From assembly GCA_016801885.1 (NCBI GenBank), contig JAFBJY010001392.1, forward strand, positions 62,001 through 126,000: DNA of 64,000 bases, read 5' to 3'. A program made the translations under genes and the position numbers. The notes under the pieces were generated by a model that was given only the letters and a program-made list of their open reading frames with translations, had not been told where the DNA came from and searched no databases. Positions 41,560 through 52,770 of the stretch are shown in pieces. Position 1 is the first letter of the stretch. Each line of letters starts with the position of its first letter. This DNA comes from Toxotes chatareus. Lineage: Eukaryota > Chordata > Actinopteri > Toxotidae.

Positions 41560-42965
41560 TTTGTACCTGTAGGTAGATTGTTTTGCAGTCAGATGATCAG
41601 ATGATGACGTCCTTTTGACACATATACACAGAACACAAAGAAATGTAACACAAAACCAACACAGCTGACTATAAACATGATGGTAAAATAAGAAAAACGT
41701 GGAAAAAAAACAAAGTTAAGAGAAGTTGAAAAATAGAGAAAGAAATTAAAAACCCAATCAAAATATTTAAATATAATACACATAATAAATAAATATGAAG
41801 TCAGTATGTGCAATGTATCACTGCAGCTTGTTCAACTCTGTGACAGCAGCAGGAACAAAGCTGTTTTTATATCGCTGAGTTTTACATCTTGGGACGATAA
41901 ACATCCGACCGGAGGGAAGAAGCTGAAAGTGGAGTCATCATTTAAAATGGAGGTAGCTGTCCTCTGTACCTGTCTGCTGTACAGGGACGCTGGACTTGGC
42001 TGGGACTCACCAAGCAGACGACAAGACCACTTAACTATTTGGTCTGAGGACTTCCTCTGTTTTAAAGTTGTCTGACTGAACCACGACACTAAAGAAAATG
42101 ATAAAATGGATTCTATAAAAGAGAGAGAACATGCTCATTATGGTTCAGTCAATGTGAAAATGTACAAGTTTCCTTAAACAGTGTAAACGTTTCTGAGCCT
42201 TTTTACAAACCACTTCACAATTTTCTTCAAAAGTCAATTTGCTGTCAATGATAGTCCCAAGATATTTGTAAGACTGCACATACTCAATGGTCTGACCTTT
42301 AATTACAGTGACTTGGTGCCTGTGGGGTTTCCTCCTAAAATCAATGATTATATCTTTGGTTGTTGTAGCATTTAGCTGCAGGTAGGATTCCTCACACCAC
42401 TGAACTAAATCATCAATGACTGGTCCATGGCTGCTCTCACTGTCCTGGAGGAGACATCAGCACTTTATGATGCTTCTGCTGTCATGTCTGCTCTGACACA
42501 TGTTTGTGTATAAAATGAACAATAGTGGTGACAACACACACCCTTGAGGAGAAACAGTGGAAGAACACCTTTGGTCAGACAATGTACTGTTGACCCTCAC
42601 TCTCTGTGTCCTGTTGGTTAAAACATCCAGAATCCAACCCACCAGATTATTATTTAAATCAAACTGTTGTAGGAGCCTTTCAATTCAAATGTGAGGTTGG
42701 ATTGTATTAAAAGCAGAAGACAAGTCCACAAATAAAAGCCTGGTCTGTGTCCCATTAAAATCCAGATGTTTAAAAAGCATGTTGAGCAGAGTCACTGTAG
42801 CATCCTCCACTCCTCTGTGAGGCCTGTATGAAAACTGCAGAGGATCCAGTGCATGTTCAGTTTGCTTCAGGACCTCAGATCTGACCAGTTTCTCAAAAGT
42901 TTTCATTCAAATTGAAGTCAGGGCGACTGCTCTAAAATCATTCAGTGGTTTGGGACAGAAACCAC
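41560..42965 (-). mobile_element. LINE reverse transcriptase fragment (Rex1/CR1/L2-like)
   Basis: Minus-strand blocks in order: VALTSI-MKTFEKLVRSEVL (about 42880-42920), DPLQFSYRPHRGVEDATV (about 42800-42850), LLFVDLSSAFNTI, GWILDVLTNRTQRV, SPQGCVLSPLLFILYTN (about 42500-42560). The catalytic FADD block is not readable in frame. Then LQLNATTTKDIIIDFRRKPH (about 42310-42370), SYKYLGTIIDSKL, KKAQKRLHCLRKL, and a C-terminal part ending near 41832. Stops and shifts make it dead. It lies in the first NLR intron, in the same orientation as the gene. Confidence 0.75.
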
Positions 42966-44436
42966 AGCGTCTTTCCAGAGCATACGGACATGTTAACAAT
43001 TCAGAGCATTATCCAGCTCTGTGTCCGAGTTCCAACCATCTAAAAAGACACGAGTACTGCGCTCTGTGCTCTGAAGGCCTGCAGTAGTTTTCATGCTGAA
43101 CCAAGTTTGTTTGCTGCCATCTTGTTTTCCAGTTCTGCTTTCTAATCCTGCTTTGACTGATTTGGTAAATCATGGTTTGTTGTTGGGAAATATTTGAACA
43201 CGCTTACAGGGAATGATCATATCCCTGCAAAAGACCATGTATGAGCATGTTATGTCCACCAATGAGTCCAAATCATCCCTACAGTTTTATATGTTGGCAA
43301 CAAATGCACACAGCTGTGATCAGAGGAGCCCAAAGGAGGGAGAGGAAGAGATGAAAGAAATCCTCCACAAAGAAAGGCCATCACTTCTCCCAGGTCACAG
43401 AGCAACCAGTCCAGCTCAAGACTCAAGCCCCTGAGGTGTTTCCAAGAGAAATGCTGCACCCACGCTCACCACTACACTAAATTTGGAACAACGGACACCC
43501 TACGCCAAATCCGTTGTCTAAACCTAGCAGGGGGAAAAAACTCCAACAAAAAGAAAAAAAAATCCTAGCCACTCTTTTAGGATCACCATTATACCAAAAG
43601 TGAGCTGCCAGAGACTGATTTCTGTAGAAAATGACTTGATGAAACAAGCTGCAGGTGATTATTCCACACAAAACAACTGAGACTCAGTTCATTTCTCCTC
43701 AATATTATTCCAGGGGCCGTTTTAGTTGGGGCCCCTGGCACTTTCCTGCCTTTTCTAATAGTAAAGTCTGAACTATATGAAGCAGCAACAACAAACCAAA
43801 ACCAAACCAAACAGCAGAGACACAGATAGACATCAATAAAAACAGCAAATATGTCCTGACAGACAGTTTTTCTGTTTGTACTGTGACCAGCCACAGAGAT
43901 ATAATCACCTATCAGAGCCGCTGAGATGCTTTATTGTGAGAGTATTTATGGATTTGGGTCTTTATCATCTAATTCATCAGGTAGAGTTTGTCCTGATAGG
44001 ACCAGGAGGCCTCTGACTCTGTGGATAGAGTGTTAACTGTCTCTCTGAAAATCACATAGAGCCTGAAAAACCCTGTCAGCCCCTCTGAGCTCAGTCCCGT
44101 AGAGTTCATCTAATGACAGAGAAAGTCAGAACTGTTCTCCAGCCGCTGTCCGGCCGAGCTCAGACCGCATTTAGCGGCTCAGACTGCGGGAGAGCAGCGG
44201 CTCAGGTCCGCCTCCTCCACAGGCTGATTCAGGCAGGAAAAGCTGCCTTTAGTCAGCAGTAAGTGGAGCCACAGACTAACAAAACGACTTTACAGTGACA
44301 ACTCAGTCTACACAACTAAACAGCACAACGCAGCAACAAGAACCCCGCAACAACATACCAAAAACTCCAAAATCAGATAATTCAGGTAACTACAGGAAGT
44401 GTTGACGAGTAAAACATTCAAAGTGCGGACATTTAC
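42966..44436. other. First NLR intron, no further gene seen
   Basis: Possibly the upstream part of the LINE up to about 43200. A minus-strand 101-codon frame at 43589-43894 is hydrophobic in its first third but lacks family resemblance or splice logic. A GC-rich stretch with CpGs lies at 44140-44240 (CTGTCCGGCCGAGCTCAG), downstream of the putative transcription start. Intron ends are consistent with donor at 44436 and acceptor at 41480. Confidence 0.45.
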
Positions 44437-44475
44437 CTTCAGAAAGAGAAAATCATCTGCGCCTCAAACTTCGGT
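44437..44475 (-). other. Putative non-coding first exon of the NLR gene
   Basis: Minus-strand CGAAGTTTGAGG...TTTCTCTTTCTGAAG|GTAAAT provides a good donor at 44436. The start of transcription is not defined by a TATA box. Placement rests on the donor, the ISRE-like element just upstream and the fish NLRC3-like gene plan with a non-coding first exon. Confidence 0.4.
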
Positions 44476-44491
44476 GAAAGTGAAAGTAAAC
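44476..44491 (+). promoter_or_regulatory. ISRE/IRF-like site
   Basis: GAAAGTGAAAGTAAAC on the plus strand (GTTTACTTTCACTTTC in gene orientation). It fits the GAAANNGAAA IRF core with a third GTAAA half-site. It lies just upstream of, or within, the putative first exon, as expected for an interferon-inducible immune gene. Confidence 0.5.
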
Positions 44492-44944
44492 TTTCAGCAA
44501 CCGTCGTGTCATGATGCGCTCCTGTCTATGCGTCATTGGAGCAACACAATCACGTGTCATCGTCCACTGACCAGGAGCGACTCCAAACCACCACGTCCCT
44601 CTTGTGGTGAAACTACAACATTACAATGCCTGTACTATTTATATTGGGCCACACTACTTAGTTATAAATAAATGAACAGCTGAGCAAACGAAACAATTAA
44701 CAAGCAGTAAATATGAAGATAAAGGTTCCACTCTGCTACAGATACATGTTGGATTAATATTCTATGCAGACTGTAATGTAAATAATTACCAATCATGACA
44801 GCTTTTTACCTCTGTGCTCTGTTTCCTATCATAACTGTAATCTGCTGAGCACACAGTATCCACTGACTTTTCTGTAATCTAAATGCTGGTCCTCTAACAT
44901 TGTTCACTGCCAACCCTGTTTGTATCATGTTTTATATGCTGCAT

Positions 44945-44985
44945 GTCCTTCACCACTATGAGCTGTGCTCATAGTGGTGAAGGAC
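44945..44985. other. Perfect 19-bp hairpin with 3-nt loop
   Basis: GTCCTTCACCACTATGAGC, loop TGT, then the exact reverse complement. No flanking direct repeats noted. Confidence 0.85.
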
Positions 44986-45304
44986 TTTGTTAATCCAGCA
45001 CCACTGTAGTAGACACAGGAGTGGAGGTTAGAGTGTGACACAACATCCAGTTCAGTTTTCCCTGACTGATTTTACCACGTTGTCACACACATCACAGTAA
45101 TGTTTGAGTCTGCTGAAGTGCTAATGAATGAGGAAAATCCTCTCACAATCAACTTTAGAGCCAGGACAGTGTGGGACAAGATGCCACGCCTCCCCCAGTT
45201 TTACAACTCTTGGTCTAATGTCACTGTTGATGAGCAGCTATAGTGTATGGTGTGTATATATACAGCTGCCACTTCCTCATATGCTTGGAACTTACAAGTC
45301 ATGT
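44986..45304. other. Spacer, no gene seen
   Basis: No coding family or repeat recognised on either strand. Confidence 0.4.
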
Positions 45305-45437
45305 CATATCATATTCTGCCTGGGTCCAGGCCCAGGTTGCTGGGTCAACTGCTACAATGGCCGCTCGGAGTGGGGTTCAAACCCACCACCCTGAGAGATT
45401 GAGTCTCGTGCTCTACCACTGAGCTAACCAGCTGAAC
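45305..45437 (-). mobile_element. tRNA-derived SINE, same family as at 6.0 kb
   Basis: In minus orientation: A-box-like TGGTTAGCTCAGTGGTAGAG (about 45412-45431), T-arm GTGGGTTTGAACCCCAC with perfect stem, then GCAACCTGGGCCTGGACCCAG as body. Head and body match the copy at 6035-6250. Sequence beyond the body is truncated. Confidence 0.75.
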
Positions 45438-45958
45438 TTACAAGTCTACACAGGGAAACCTGATGGAGGAGCCCCTGAGAAAAATCAAGAGTATCTGAAA
45501 AACCTTGTTTCATTTGTAAATATGTTGAATGTTTTTCACTCATATCTTGGTTGTAATTGATTTTCTTTTTTTAATTACATTTTATTAAAAAAACAAACAA
45601 CAGTGAGAAGCACTTTCATTCATAAATGTGATCTAACAAAGGTAAAGGGCAAATATTAACCATATATGCTGTTTATATTGCTTGTAATTGAGATGAAATA
45701 AACATCTGCTGAGTATTTTAACATGAAATTGATTGTGTTGAATTCAAAACCCCAAAATGCAGCGGGTCCACCAGACCCACGAACACTGACTGAGTAACAA
45801 AAATATAAACACCACACAAGGGTTAATTGAAGGAACTATGACAATGTGTGTCCTCTGTCCTATACTGTCACTGATACAGTCTTCATCTGCTTTGACATCA
45901 GCAGAAAAGAGACATGAGACAGTGAGACAGACACCTTAAGAAGGTGAGTGCTAGGAAG
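45438..45958. other. Spacer, no gene seen
   Basis: AT-rich DNA without coding or structural RNA features that I can support. Confidence 0.4.
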
Positions 45959-46343
45959 CAGTGATGTGTCGGTGGTTTAAGAAACAGCTCTTAGAGCAGG
46001 ATCTTTGATGTGAACATTCGGAGCCGACTCCTGCCGGGAAGCCGGAGCTGCCAGGAGATGTGGATTTGTTTTTGTACTAATTTATTTTTATTTTCTTTTA
46101 AATTGCACTCTGTTCCATGTTGAGTATAATAAGCCATATAAATAATACACTTTTGATATAATGCATGTTTTGTACATTAGTAATTAATTTTACACATAAT
46201 TTAGGTTATTGTAGTAATAAATTAATTTGAGCAACAACAAAAAAATCTAAGGTGCCATTTGGGAGCTGAAAGAGTCGGCTCTTTTTAATGAGCTGAGCCA
46301 CAAGAACAGGCTCTTTTAAAAGACCCGTAATTCCCATCACTGC
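45959..46343. mobile_element. hAT-type MITE
   Basis: Ends CAGTGATGTGTCGG... and ...CCCATCACTG form short inverted termini. Subterminal GAACATTCGGAGCCGACTC and AGAGTCGGCTCTTTTTAATGAG are imperfect inverted partners. It shares its interior with the fragment at 6620-6745. An exact 8-bp target duplication is not visible. Confidence 0.6.
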
Positions 46344-46799
46344 TTTCCATGTCCAAATATTAAGCTGCAAAATTCAATGATGTTCAGATGTTTGACAACA
46401 GAAACATAAACATGTGTAAGTGGTAACAGTTGGTCTAATGATTGTAGTGATATTTCAGTATTTCAGCAGCTTTAGCAGCAGAAGAAGCAACAGGATCAGT
46501 TCTAATGGCTTCATAACAGAGGTAAAGAGCTTCAGGAGAGTCTAGTGGAAATATTCAGTTCTGGTTTTTCATCCATCACTGTGCTCACTTTTTCTCAGAA
46601 GTTTCCACAGACTGAACCTGTTCAGCTCGTTGGAGTCTTATCTTCACCTAAACAGGGAGACTCAACTATTCTGAGCATCTAAACCTCGTAGACGGTCGGT
46701 CAGATTATCTATCACACACTCAGAGGAAAGCTCCAGTGAAGCTGTTTAATTCTCTCTTGTCTCTCTTCTCAGATACACCATCACACACCAGCCTGATTC

Positions 46800-47065
46800 A
46801 GCATCACATGGATGTGGGGGATGCTCAGCATATTATATAGAGAGGACCCAGCCCCCCTCTTCATAAATGGTGACTGTGTGGGCACCCTGATCTCGGCTGA
46901 TGTCTCCTGGACTGAAAACACCACAGCAGTCACCAAGAAGGCCAACAAATTGTTACCATCCTGTACTGACAAGCAGCTAAAGCTACTTTACACAGAGGAC
47001 ATTCAGATTACCAGTGACACTTTGGCTCCCTCTTACTCTGCTCACACATTATTACAAGAATCTTT
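46800..47065 (+). mobile_element. Short LINE reverse transcriptase tail fragment
   Basis: The plus-strand frame contains LISADVSWTENTTAVTKKAN, the conserved block after the YLG motif of Rex/CR1-like LINEs, followed by degenerate sequence with SDTLAPSYSAHTLL. No other parts of the element. Dead fragment. Confidence 0.6.
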
Positions 47066-47221
47066 GAAGCAGCACAAATCACGTCTGATCCTCAGACCAT
47101 AGCAGTCAGACAGAAACGGAGCAGAGCAGCAAGGCAACTTCACCACTCAACAATTAAAACCAGGAAGTGACCTTTGGTTTTACACTCCACACACTCAGCT
47201 CTGACACTGAGCAAAACTTTA

Positions 47222-47452
47222 CAGTCAAGCCCGAAATTATTCATACCATTGGCAAATTTTGACTTAAAGTTACTTTTATTCAACCAGCAAGTGTTTTCTT
47301 GATTGGAAATGACACAGGCGTCTCCCAGAAGATGATAAGACGATGTACAAGAGGCATCATTGTGGAAAAAATATTTCTCAGCTTTTATTTACATTTAAAA
47401 GTAACTTTAAGTCAAAATTTGCCAGGGGTATGAATAATTTCGGGCTTGACTG
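47222..47452. mobile_element. Tc1/mariner MITE
   Basis: 231 bp with inverted ends CAGTCAAGCCCGAAATTATTC... and ...CGGGCTTGACTG, flanked by TA at 47220-47221 and 47453-47454, the Tc1/mariner target duplication. No transposase inside. Confidence 0.9.
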
Positions 47453-47454
47453 TA

Positions 47455-49109
47455 TAAAGTGTTTGAGTGAAATGAAGTCACAGAGGTTCGGTGGTTTCAT
47501 GCTCCACTGGACCATGTCATCCTTTTTCTCCAGAATATGGAAGGATCACTAATATCTGCTTTGTATTAAAGAAGTGATCTGATGATGAAGATGAACATTA
47601 AAACAAATATCAAACTGTTCTCAAGCCTCAGACTTTCTTACTGAAGACGAATCATGTCTGATATTTTCACATTATATACACAAACAAAGTCCTTCATCTC
47701 TATCATGTTTGACCAACAGCACTGAATATAAGTGACATATCTCTCCAGCCATTGTATGCTACATGACACAGCACCAAATGATAATGAATGAATGTTTTTA
47801 TGCCAGAGTGATCTCAGAGCTGAAACAGGATTTATAGAGTCTCTGTGCTCGAGTATCTGCTGCAGTTCAAAGAGAGTCTAGTTTATTTCTTTATTACTTG
47901 AGTTTTTCCTGAAGAAATCCTAAATTACTGAGTCAGTTATTCACTGAACCTGTACCATCACTGTAAAAAAAAAAAAAAAAAGCTTATATTCAGTTATTTG
48001 TACCTAATTACATGATTTTTCGATGGTAAAACTTCAGTCAAAAACACTTTCACTGAATGTAAAGATGATTTTTTTTTTACAGAATATTAAGGTTTTTCCA
48101 ATATCAAAAGACATTTTACATCACAAAAGATTTACAACTGCCAGTTCAGTGAAATGTCTAAGTGCATGCAATTCCTGGGTTTTATACTTCTGCAAGTCCT
48201 CCTCATTACGTTCTCTCATTAGTGAATAAGTTCTCATTCATTTCACACAATGCATCCACTCATGTCTCATACTGAACACTAAGTTGAAAGCTCCTGACCT
48301 CTAGGTGTCTTGATTTCTAATTAATGTCCATGTCATGAAGAGGAGCAATGAGGAGTTCAGGCTTCCTGGAGCAGAAGTAGGAAATGTGTTGCTATATTTG
48401 ATTGTCTCTGAGAATTTAGTAGGTGAAGTCTAACCTGTGTTTAAACAGGCTGAATAAAGTTGTTTTGGACTCCATAACCAGCTGAACCAGCAGAGTTTTA
48501 ATGGCAGAAAATCTAATTGTTGGTGTAAAACTGATTTGGAACAATGTGAACAGTCAGGCAGGGATGTATTTCAGTGTTGTTACTGACAAAGTAAAAAGAA
48601 TTCTTTCAGTCCAACAAAACACTTGTCTGTAGGACCTGATCCTCACACATTCACACTTCATTTGTGTGGGTATGAAGTTTTACCAAGAACAATGAGGAAT
48701 CTTGTGGTGAAGGAGTTCAGAGAGTTGACAGTGAACAAGCAGGTGGGAAAAATGAGTGTGTTTATCACAATTGTTCTGATAAACATTCTGTCTTAATGTC
48801 AAGATCAGAAACTTTAAAGAGGACAGAAAGATGAAGTCGTGATATGAACCATAAAAAAAAGAAAAAACAAAACACTAACTTTTTCACAGCTAATGCAGCA
48901 TCAGATTTTCCAGTGGAAAACTTTTAACATGAAGAAGCAACAGCAGAAAATGTTTGGTTTGCACTGGCAGTAACATCACACACCTCTTATACAGACTGAA
49001 AATGATCAGTAAACCATAAGATCAGGCTGAGATCTCAAAGTACAAACTATAAACACAAACCATAATGTCTGGTAGACAAGTAGAGCAACCGTAAGAAGTG
49101 ATGTGGACT
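47455..49109. other. Spacer, no gene seen
   Basis: No coding family recognised. A17 run near 47964-47980. The part around 48200-48320 resembles 63680-63780 in direct orientation (ATGCATCCACTCATGTCT, AAAGCTCCTGACCTCTA). Confidence 0.45.
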
Positions 49110-49339
49110 TCCCTGTAGTTTCCTCTTGTCCTTGTAACAGCAGTAGCTCCTCCCTTCCTTGTCAATAATTGTGCAGAAATATCTGAGTGCTTCTTTCTTC
49201 CTAAATCATGAGCAAGTCCTGTCCAGTCCAACTGTTTCTGCTCCTGTTTGACTTCTGAACTTGTCTCTGGCTGTGTGTCCACTTACTGCAGCCTGTGACA
49301 TCAGACTGTAGAATGTTGATACATCAAAGGCATCAAAGG

Positions 49340-49373
<34 letters not shown>

Positions 49374-50978
49374 TTGTCTTACTATAGTTGTGAGGACACA
49401 TGTTGCCATAATGCATTCCCTTGCCCCTTAACCTAACCTAACCTTAACCATCATAACTGAAAGCCTAACACTAACCAAAACATAACCCATACTAATGATA
49501 TTCAATCTTCTCCAAAATACCAAATGAATTACAACAATAATCACTCAGGACCATTCAGCTGGGTTAGTGAATTCAGCACCAAGGACAGCAGCAGCTGAAC
49601 TGTACACAACTACATGTACTAACACACAGCAAATTCACAAAGTACTAAAATCTGGAGTCAAGCAAAAAGTGTGAAAGAGTTACATTTCTGGAGTTTATTT
49701 TATAACCCTGACTACAGTTTGTGTTAAGGTGTACACCCAGGCCGAGTTGAATTTTGGAGTTTATTCCCTGGTGTTCAGGATCTGGTTTTAACTCTGCCCC
49801 TGGAGTTCATGAAGCATTTTATCGCGGCATGAGCAGCACAAGGAACGTCGTCACAAGGCTGGTAAGAGCATGATTTTTATCAGAAAGTACTTTAAATGCG
49901 TGATATTTTGTCATTGCTCTCACTCTATCTACTTACATAGTACCGCTAATGACTGCGAACTTGATGTTGAACGTAACCCCATTGCTTTTACTCCATTATT
50001 TAGAGCAAGTAGCTCCCGCAGCATTAGTTAGCTAACTGTCCTTAGCTGCCATTGTGGAGCTGTTAGCTTTCACGCAAACGTTAATGTCGGCCATACTGTC
50101 TGTGGCGTGTGATGTGTCTGTATGACGGTAATGACAAACTGTTTGATAAGCTTTACAAATTAATGCCGACGCGCATCTTGAAGGTAATTAATACTGTTTT
50201 GGAAATAACCATCCAACAATGCAACCGCATGTCGGTGTTTTAAGAGTATAATTTCCGGCTCTACGGCGCAGACGCAGCTGAAAAGTCAGTTTTGGCTAGC
50301 ATGCTAACAGTTGAGCTTATAAACCATAGCCTTGCTAATTTCAACAGCGGTGAGAAAGGCGTATTTTAACAGTGTGTAGTTGGGATACATTTTAACGTGA
50401 ACATGTTATTCTCAGACATATGACATTTTCTTCCTTTATGTCAAGCCAACATGTTGATTAAAGTACAACATGGAGGGAAGAAGAAGTACATTAAACTCAG
50501 AGGCTTGCTTCTTAGATTTTGTAACGTGGAGTTGTTATGGTATAGTCCAGCAGACGTTTTTAATCACCAGAGACTACAATGCTGAAAGTCAGAGATCAAC
50601 AGGGAGTAGAGGTGGATGAGGATGTGTTTCAGAGATCTCTGTTTTTTGGTCTATTATCTGATTGTGAGAAGTGGATGATAAGAATTCCAAAGTACAGTAT
50701 TTAATCAGTTCATATTAAGCTGTATGTGTTGTCTGCATTTCAGACCTCCCATCTACTGAAGCATCTATGAACCTGGCTGATCGTTCAGACCTGACAGAAT
50801 ATGTGACCCTCACTACTTGTGGTAAGCAGAGTTATAGGTAATGGTAATGTTTTGTCTTGAGACAGGTAATATCCAGCCAGGTATGTGATATAGTTTTAAT
50901 GTGCTGGACTTTAGATTTTATTTGCCTAATACTTGTGTGTGTGTGATCTTCAGATCTAAGTGTCCTGCAGCAAGGGTG
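49110..50978. repeat. Left arm of a large inverted duplication
   Basis: Reverse-complement match to 59015-60790. Shared landmarks: CTTCCCTGTAGTTTCCTC / GAGGAAACTACAGG, the (CA)n at 49349-49373 versus (GT)n at 60528-60548, AATGCATTCCCTTG, GAATTCAGCACCAAGGACAG, and exons of the gene described below. Similarity begins outside the transposon-like end at 49622, so it is a segmental duplication rather than two insertions. Confidence 0.85.
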
Positions 50979-52320
50979 TGAAGGCTCCTCCTCTCCAAGT
51001 CTGACAGATACACTGTCAGTCTCAAGCACTTTAAAAATTGCAAAAATTGTAATTGTTTTCCAACTTGTATACAACTAGATTTTAATCATTGTTTATTAGA
51101 CATAATTGCTAAAAAATGCAAGTAATATGTAATAGGTATTAAATGAATGTACTTGCTTACAACATAGATCTAAGTGTAGTTGTAAATACGTTTATAATGT
51201 TTTCTTTTTGAGAATGTGGTGCAAATTCTTACTTCAAAACCAGCAGGGATGACTGTGGTTAAAGAGTATGAACAGACTGGAAGTTTGAAATTTTCCACCA
51301 CACGGTTACTGGTTAATATTATTGTCGCTCACATGCATGGAAAAGAAGGAAAAAATATGTATATAAAAAATATTTTAAAAAATAGTAAGAGATTTTTTTT
51401 CTCACTTGCAGTAGAGCTGCAGTTAAGCAACAAAAGAGTTCCATGCTCTCGGGATTGTTTCACTTTCCCCATCTTTGAAAGACCCATACTCCAAAAAGTG
51501 ATATGTAGGTTTAACTCCCTTGTTTGCAAATAAGCAACATACAGTATTTGTTCTTGAGACAGCTTTTTTTCTTTCAGGAACACTTCTATGATATTCAAAG
51601 CAACAAAGGCCCAAACCCTTTCTTGAGTGGCGCATGAAGACTGTGCAACTGAAATCCAAAAGCACCTCTTCATCCCAGAGTAGAGTGGAGCTAAAAGGAC
51701 GTCCCACATCATCCAGAACATATGATGATCAGCCAATCAGAGATTGGCTGATCATCATAAAACCATTAGAACAATGCACAGAGCAATATCATAAACACAC
51801 TACTTAATATATATAATGAGTGTGAAAGTACTTTTCACAACATGGCTTTCTCTTCTGGTGTTGCTTCATCTTCTCACTCCACAACCAGCTGGAAGAAAGT
51901 GTCCCACAAAGATCAGCGTCGGAGAGGCAACGGATCATCTGGTAAAATTTCAGAAGGTTTGTCAAAACTTCCAAATACTGTAGATGTTGCTGAGTTTTAT
52001 AAACACATTTTTGTAAACATATTTCTCTTGTTTCAGTCATCCCAAAGCCTTGAGGATCATCTCCTGACCACTGAAGGAACCCATCAGCCATATCTTCTTG
52101 CCACAGAAACTTCGAAGACCCAGGTTTTCACCTTTTATATTGTCTTGGACAAAAAGCTTCTGTCATGTCAGTCATGTACATCCTTTGGTGCTTTTGATGA
52201 GCTGTTCAAGTCACATTTTGTTTTGGTGTGAAATGATGATGGCGCTCTCTCCAGCCTGTACACATTTTTACAGACAGCTCTGTACAATATTGTACAACTG
52301 AAGAAACTCCCAGAGTAAAA
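49829..52320 (+). pseudogene. PB1/SAMD3-like multi-exon gene remnant
   Basis: Exon 1 49829-49861 (MSSTRNVVTRL, donor GTAAGA). Exon 2 starts at 50446 (MLIKVQHGGKKKYIKL, a PB1/ubiquitin-like strand pattern), but its 3' end and donor are deleted compared with the inverted copy. Then KVRDQQGVEVDEDVF (50581-50630) and exon 50744-50821 (DLPSTEASMNLADRSDLTEY). A segment at 51214-51350 reads TSKPAGMTVVKEYEQTGSL and LLVNIIVAHM, then ALGIVSLSPSLKDPYSKK with a stop (51450-51510), then EHFYDIQSNKG (51579-51611). A C-terminal part is at 52035-52320 (GAFDELFKSHFVL, LYTFLQTALYNIV). These blocks recur in teleost proteins annotated as SAMD3-like or uncharacterised. Several stops and the missing donor make it a pseudogene. 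Function of the family unknown. Confidence 0.55.
51721..51759. other. Perfect 18-bp hairpin with 3-nt loop
   Basis: TATGATGATCAGCCAATC, loop AGA, then its exact reverse complement, immediately after the EHFYD-type exon. Confidence 0.85.
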
Positions 52321-52409
52321 GAGCTCAGAGCAAAGCTGGTAAACAAACCATAAGTAGCTTATTTAGCCAAAATGTTGAGATGTTTCCTCTGTAATTCATC
52401 CTTTGGTTC

Positions 52410-52770
52410 AGTGTTGCTTTTCTTCAGGCACCTCAAATGAATTCATGCCATGTATCCAGGTAGAAGTCTCTCTAGTTATTGTGGATTCAGGAGACATCTC
52501 ATTAAGATACACAGCTCGATTGATAACACAAGTGTGTCTAACCAGATCCCTTTCAACAACGACACAGAGACAGTAAACAATTCTCAGTCTGTAACTGATG
52601 AAATACTTCATCTCATTTCCAAAATACTGAAGCAGCTCCTTCAGGTTCTACTCACAACAAAGACGTGTGCTTCAGTTATAGCCAAGCTTTTGGGGAGTGG
52701 TGAACCAAATACTGTAGTTCTTTCTACAACTGAAAATTTAGAGGAATTTATCAAGCAGGTTGCATAAAAT
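52410..52770 (+). pseudogene. Unrecognised 3' coding remnant within the candidate mobile unit
   Basis: An acceptor-like TTCTTCAG| at about 52426 is followed by a frame of about 105 codons with SSYCGFRRHLIKIHS, which could be a degraded C2H2-like finger, and a helical, Leu-rich end EILHLISKILKQLLQVLL then NLEEFIKQVA and TAA at about 52765. The 3' part to 53084 holds AATAAA and an A run. I cannot assign a family. Confidence 0.35.

Noticed and set aside
44945..44985. microRNA precursor
   Set aside because: Loop of three bases and perfect stem without bulges; stem too short for a typical precursor.
45350..45437. Functional tRNA gene
   Set aside because: The T-arm and A box are good, but the acceptor stem does not pair and the body continues into a SINE shared with 6.0 kb.
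49022..49282. Matching minus-strand ORF and plus-strand ORF at 60608-60910
   Set aside because: The similarity comes from the inverted duplication. The protein shows no known domain, and an alternative frame is equally open.
49427..49450. Telomere-like CCTAACCTAACC repeats
   Set aside because: Only a few irregular units, present in both arms of the duplication and within a common fish interspersed sequence; not a (TTAGGG)n array.
51329..51736. 135-aa minus-strand ORF
   Set aside because: Antisense to blocks (LKDPYSKK, EHFYDIQSNKG) that match a known fish protein family on the plus strand.
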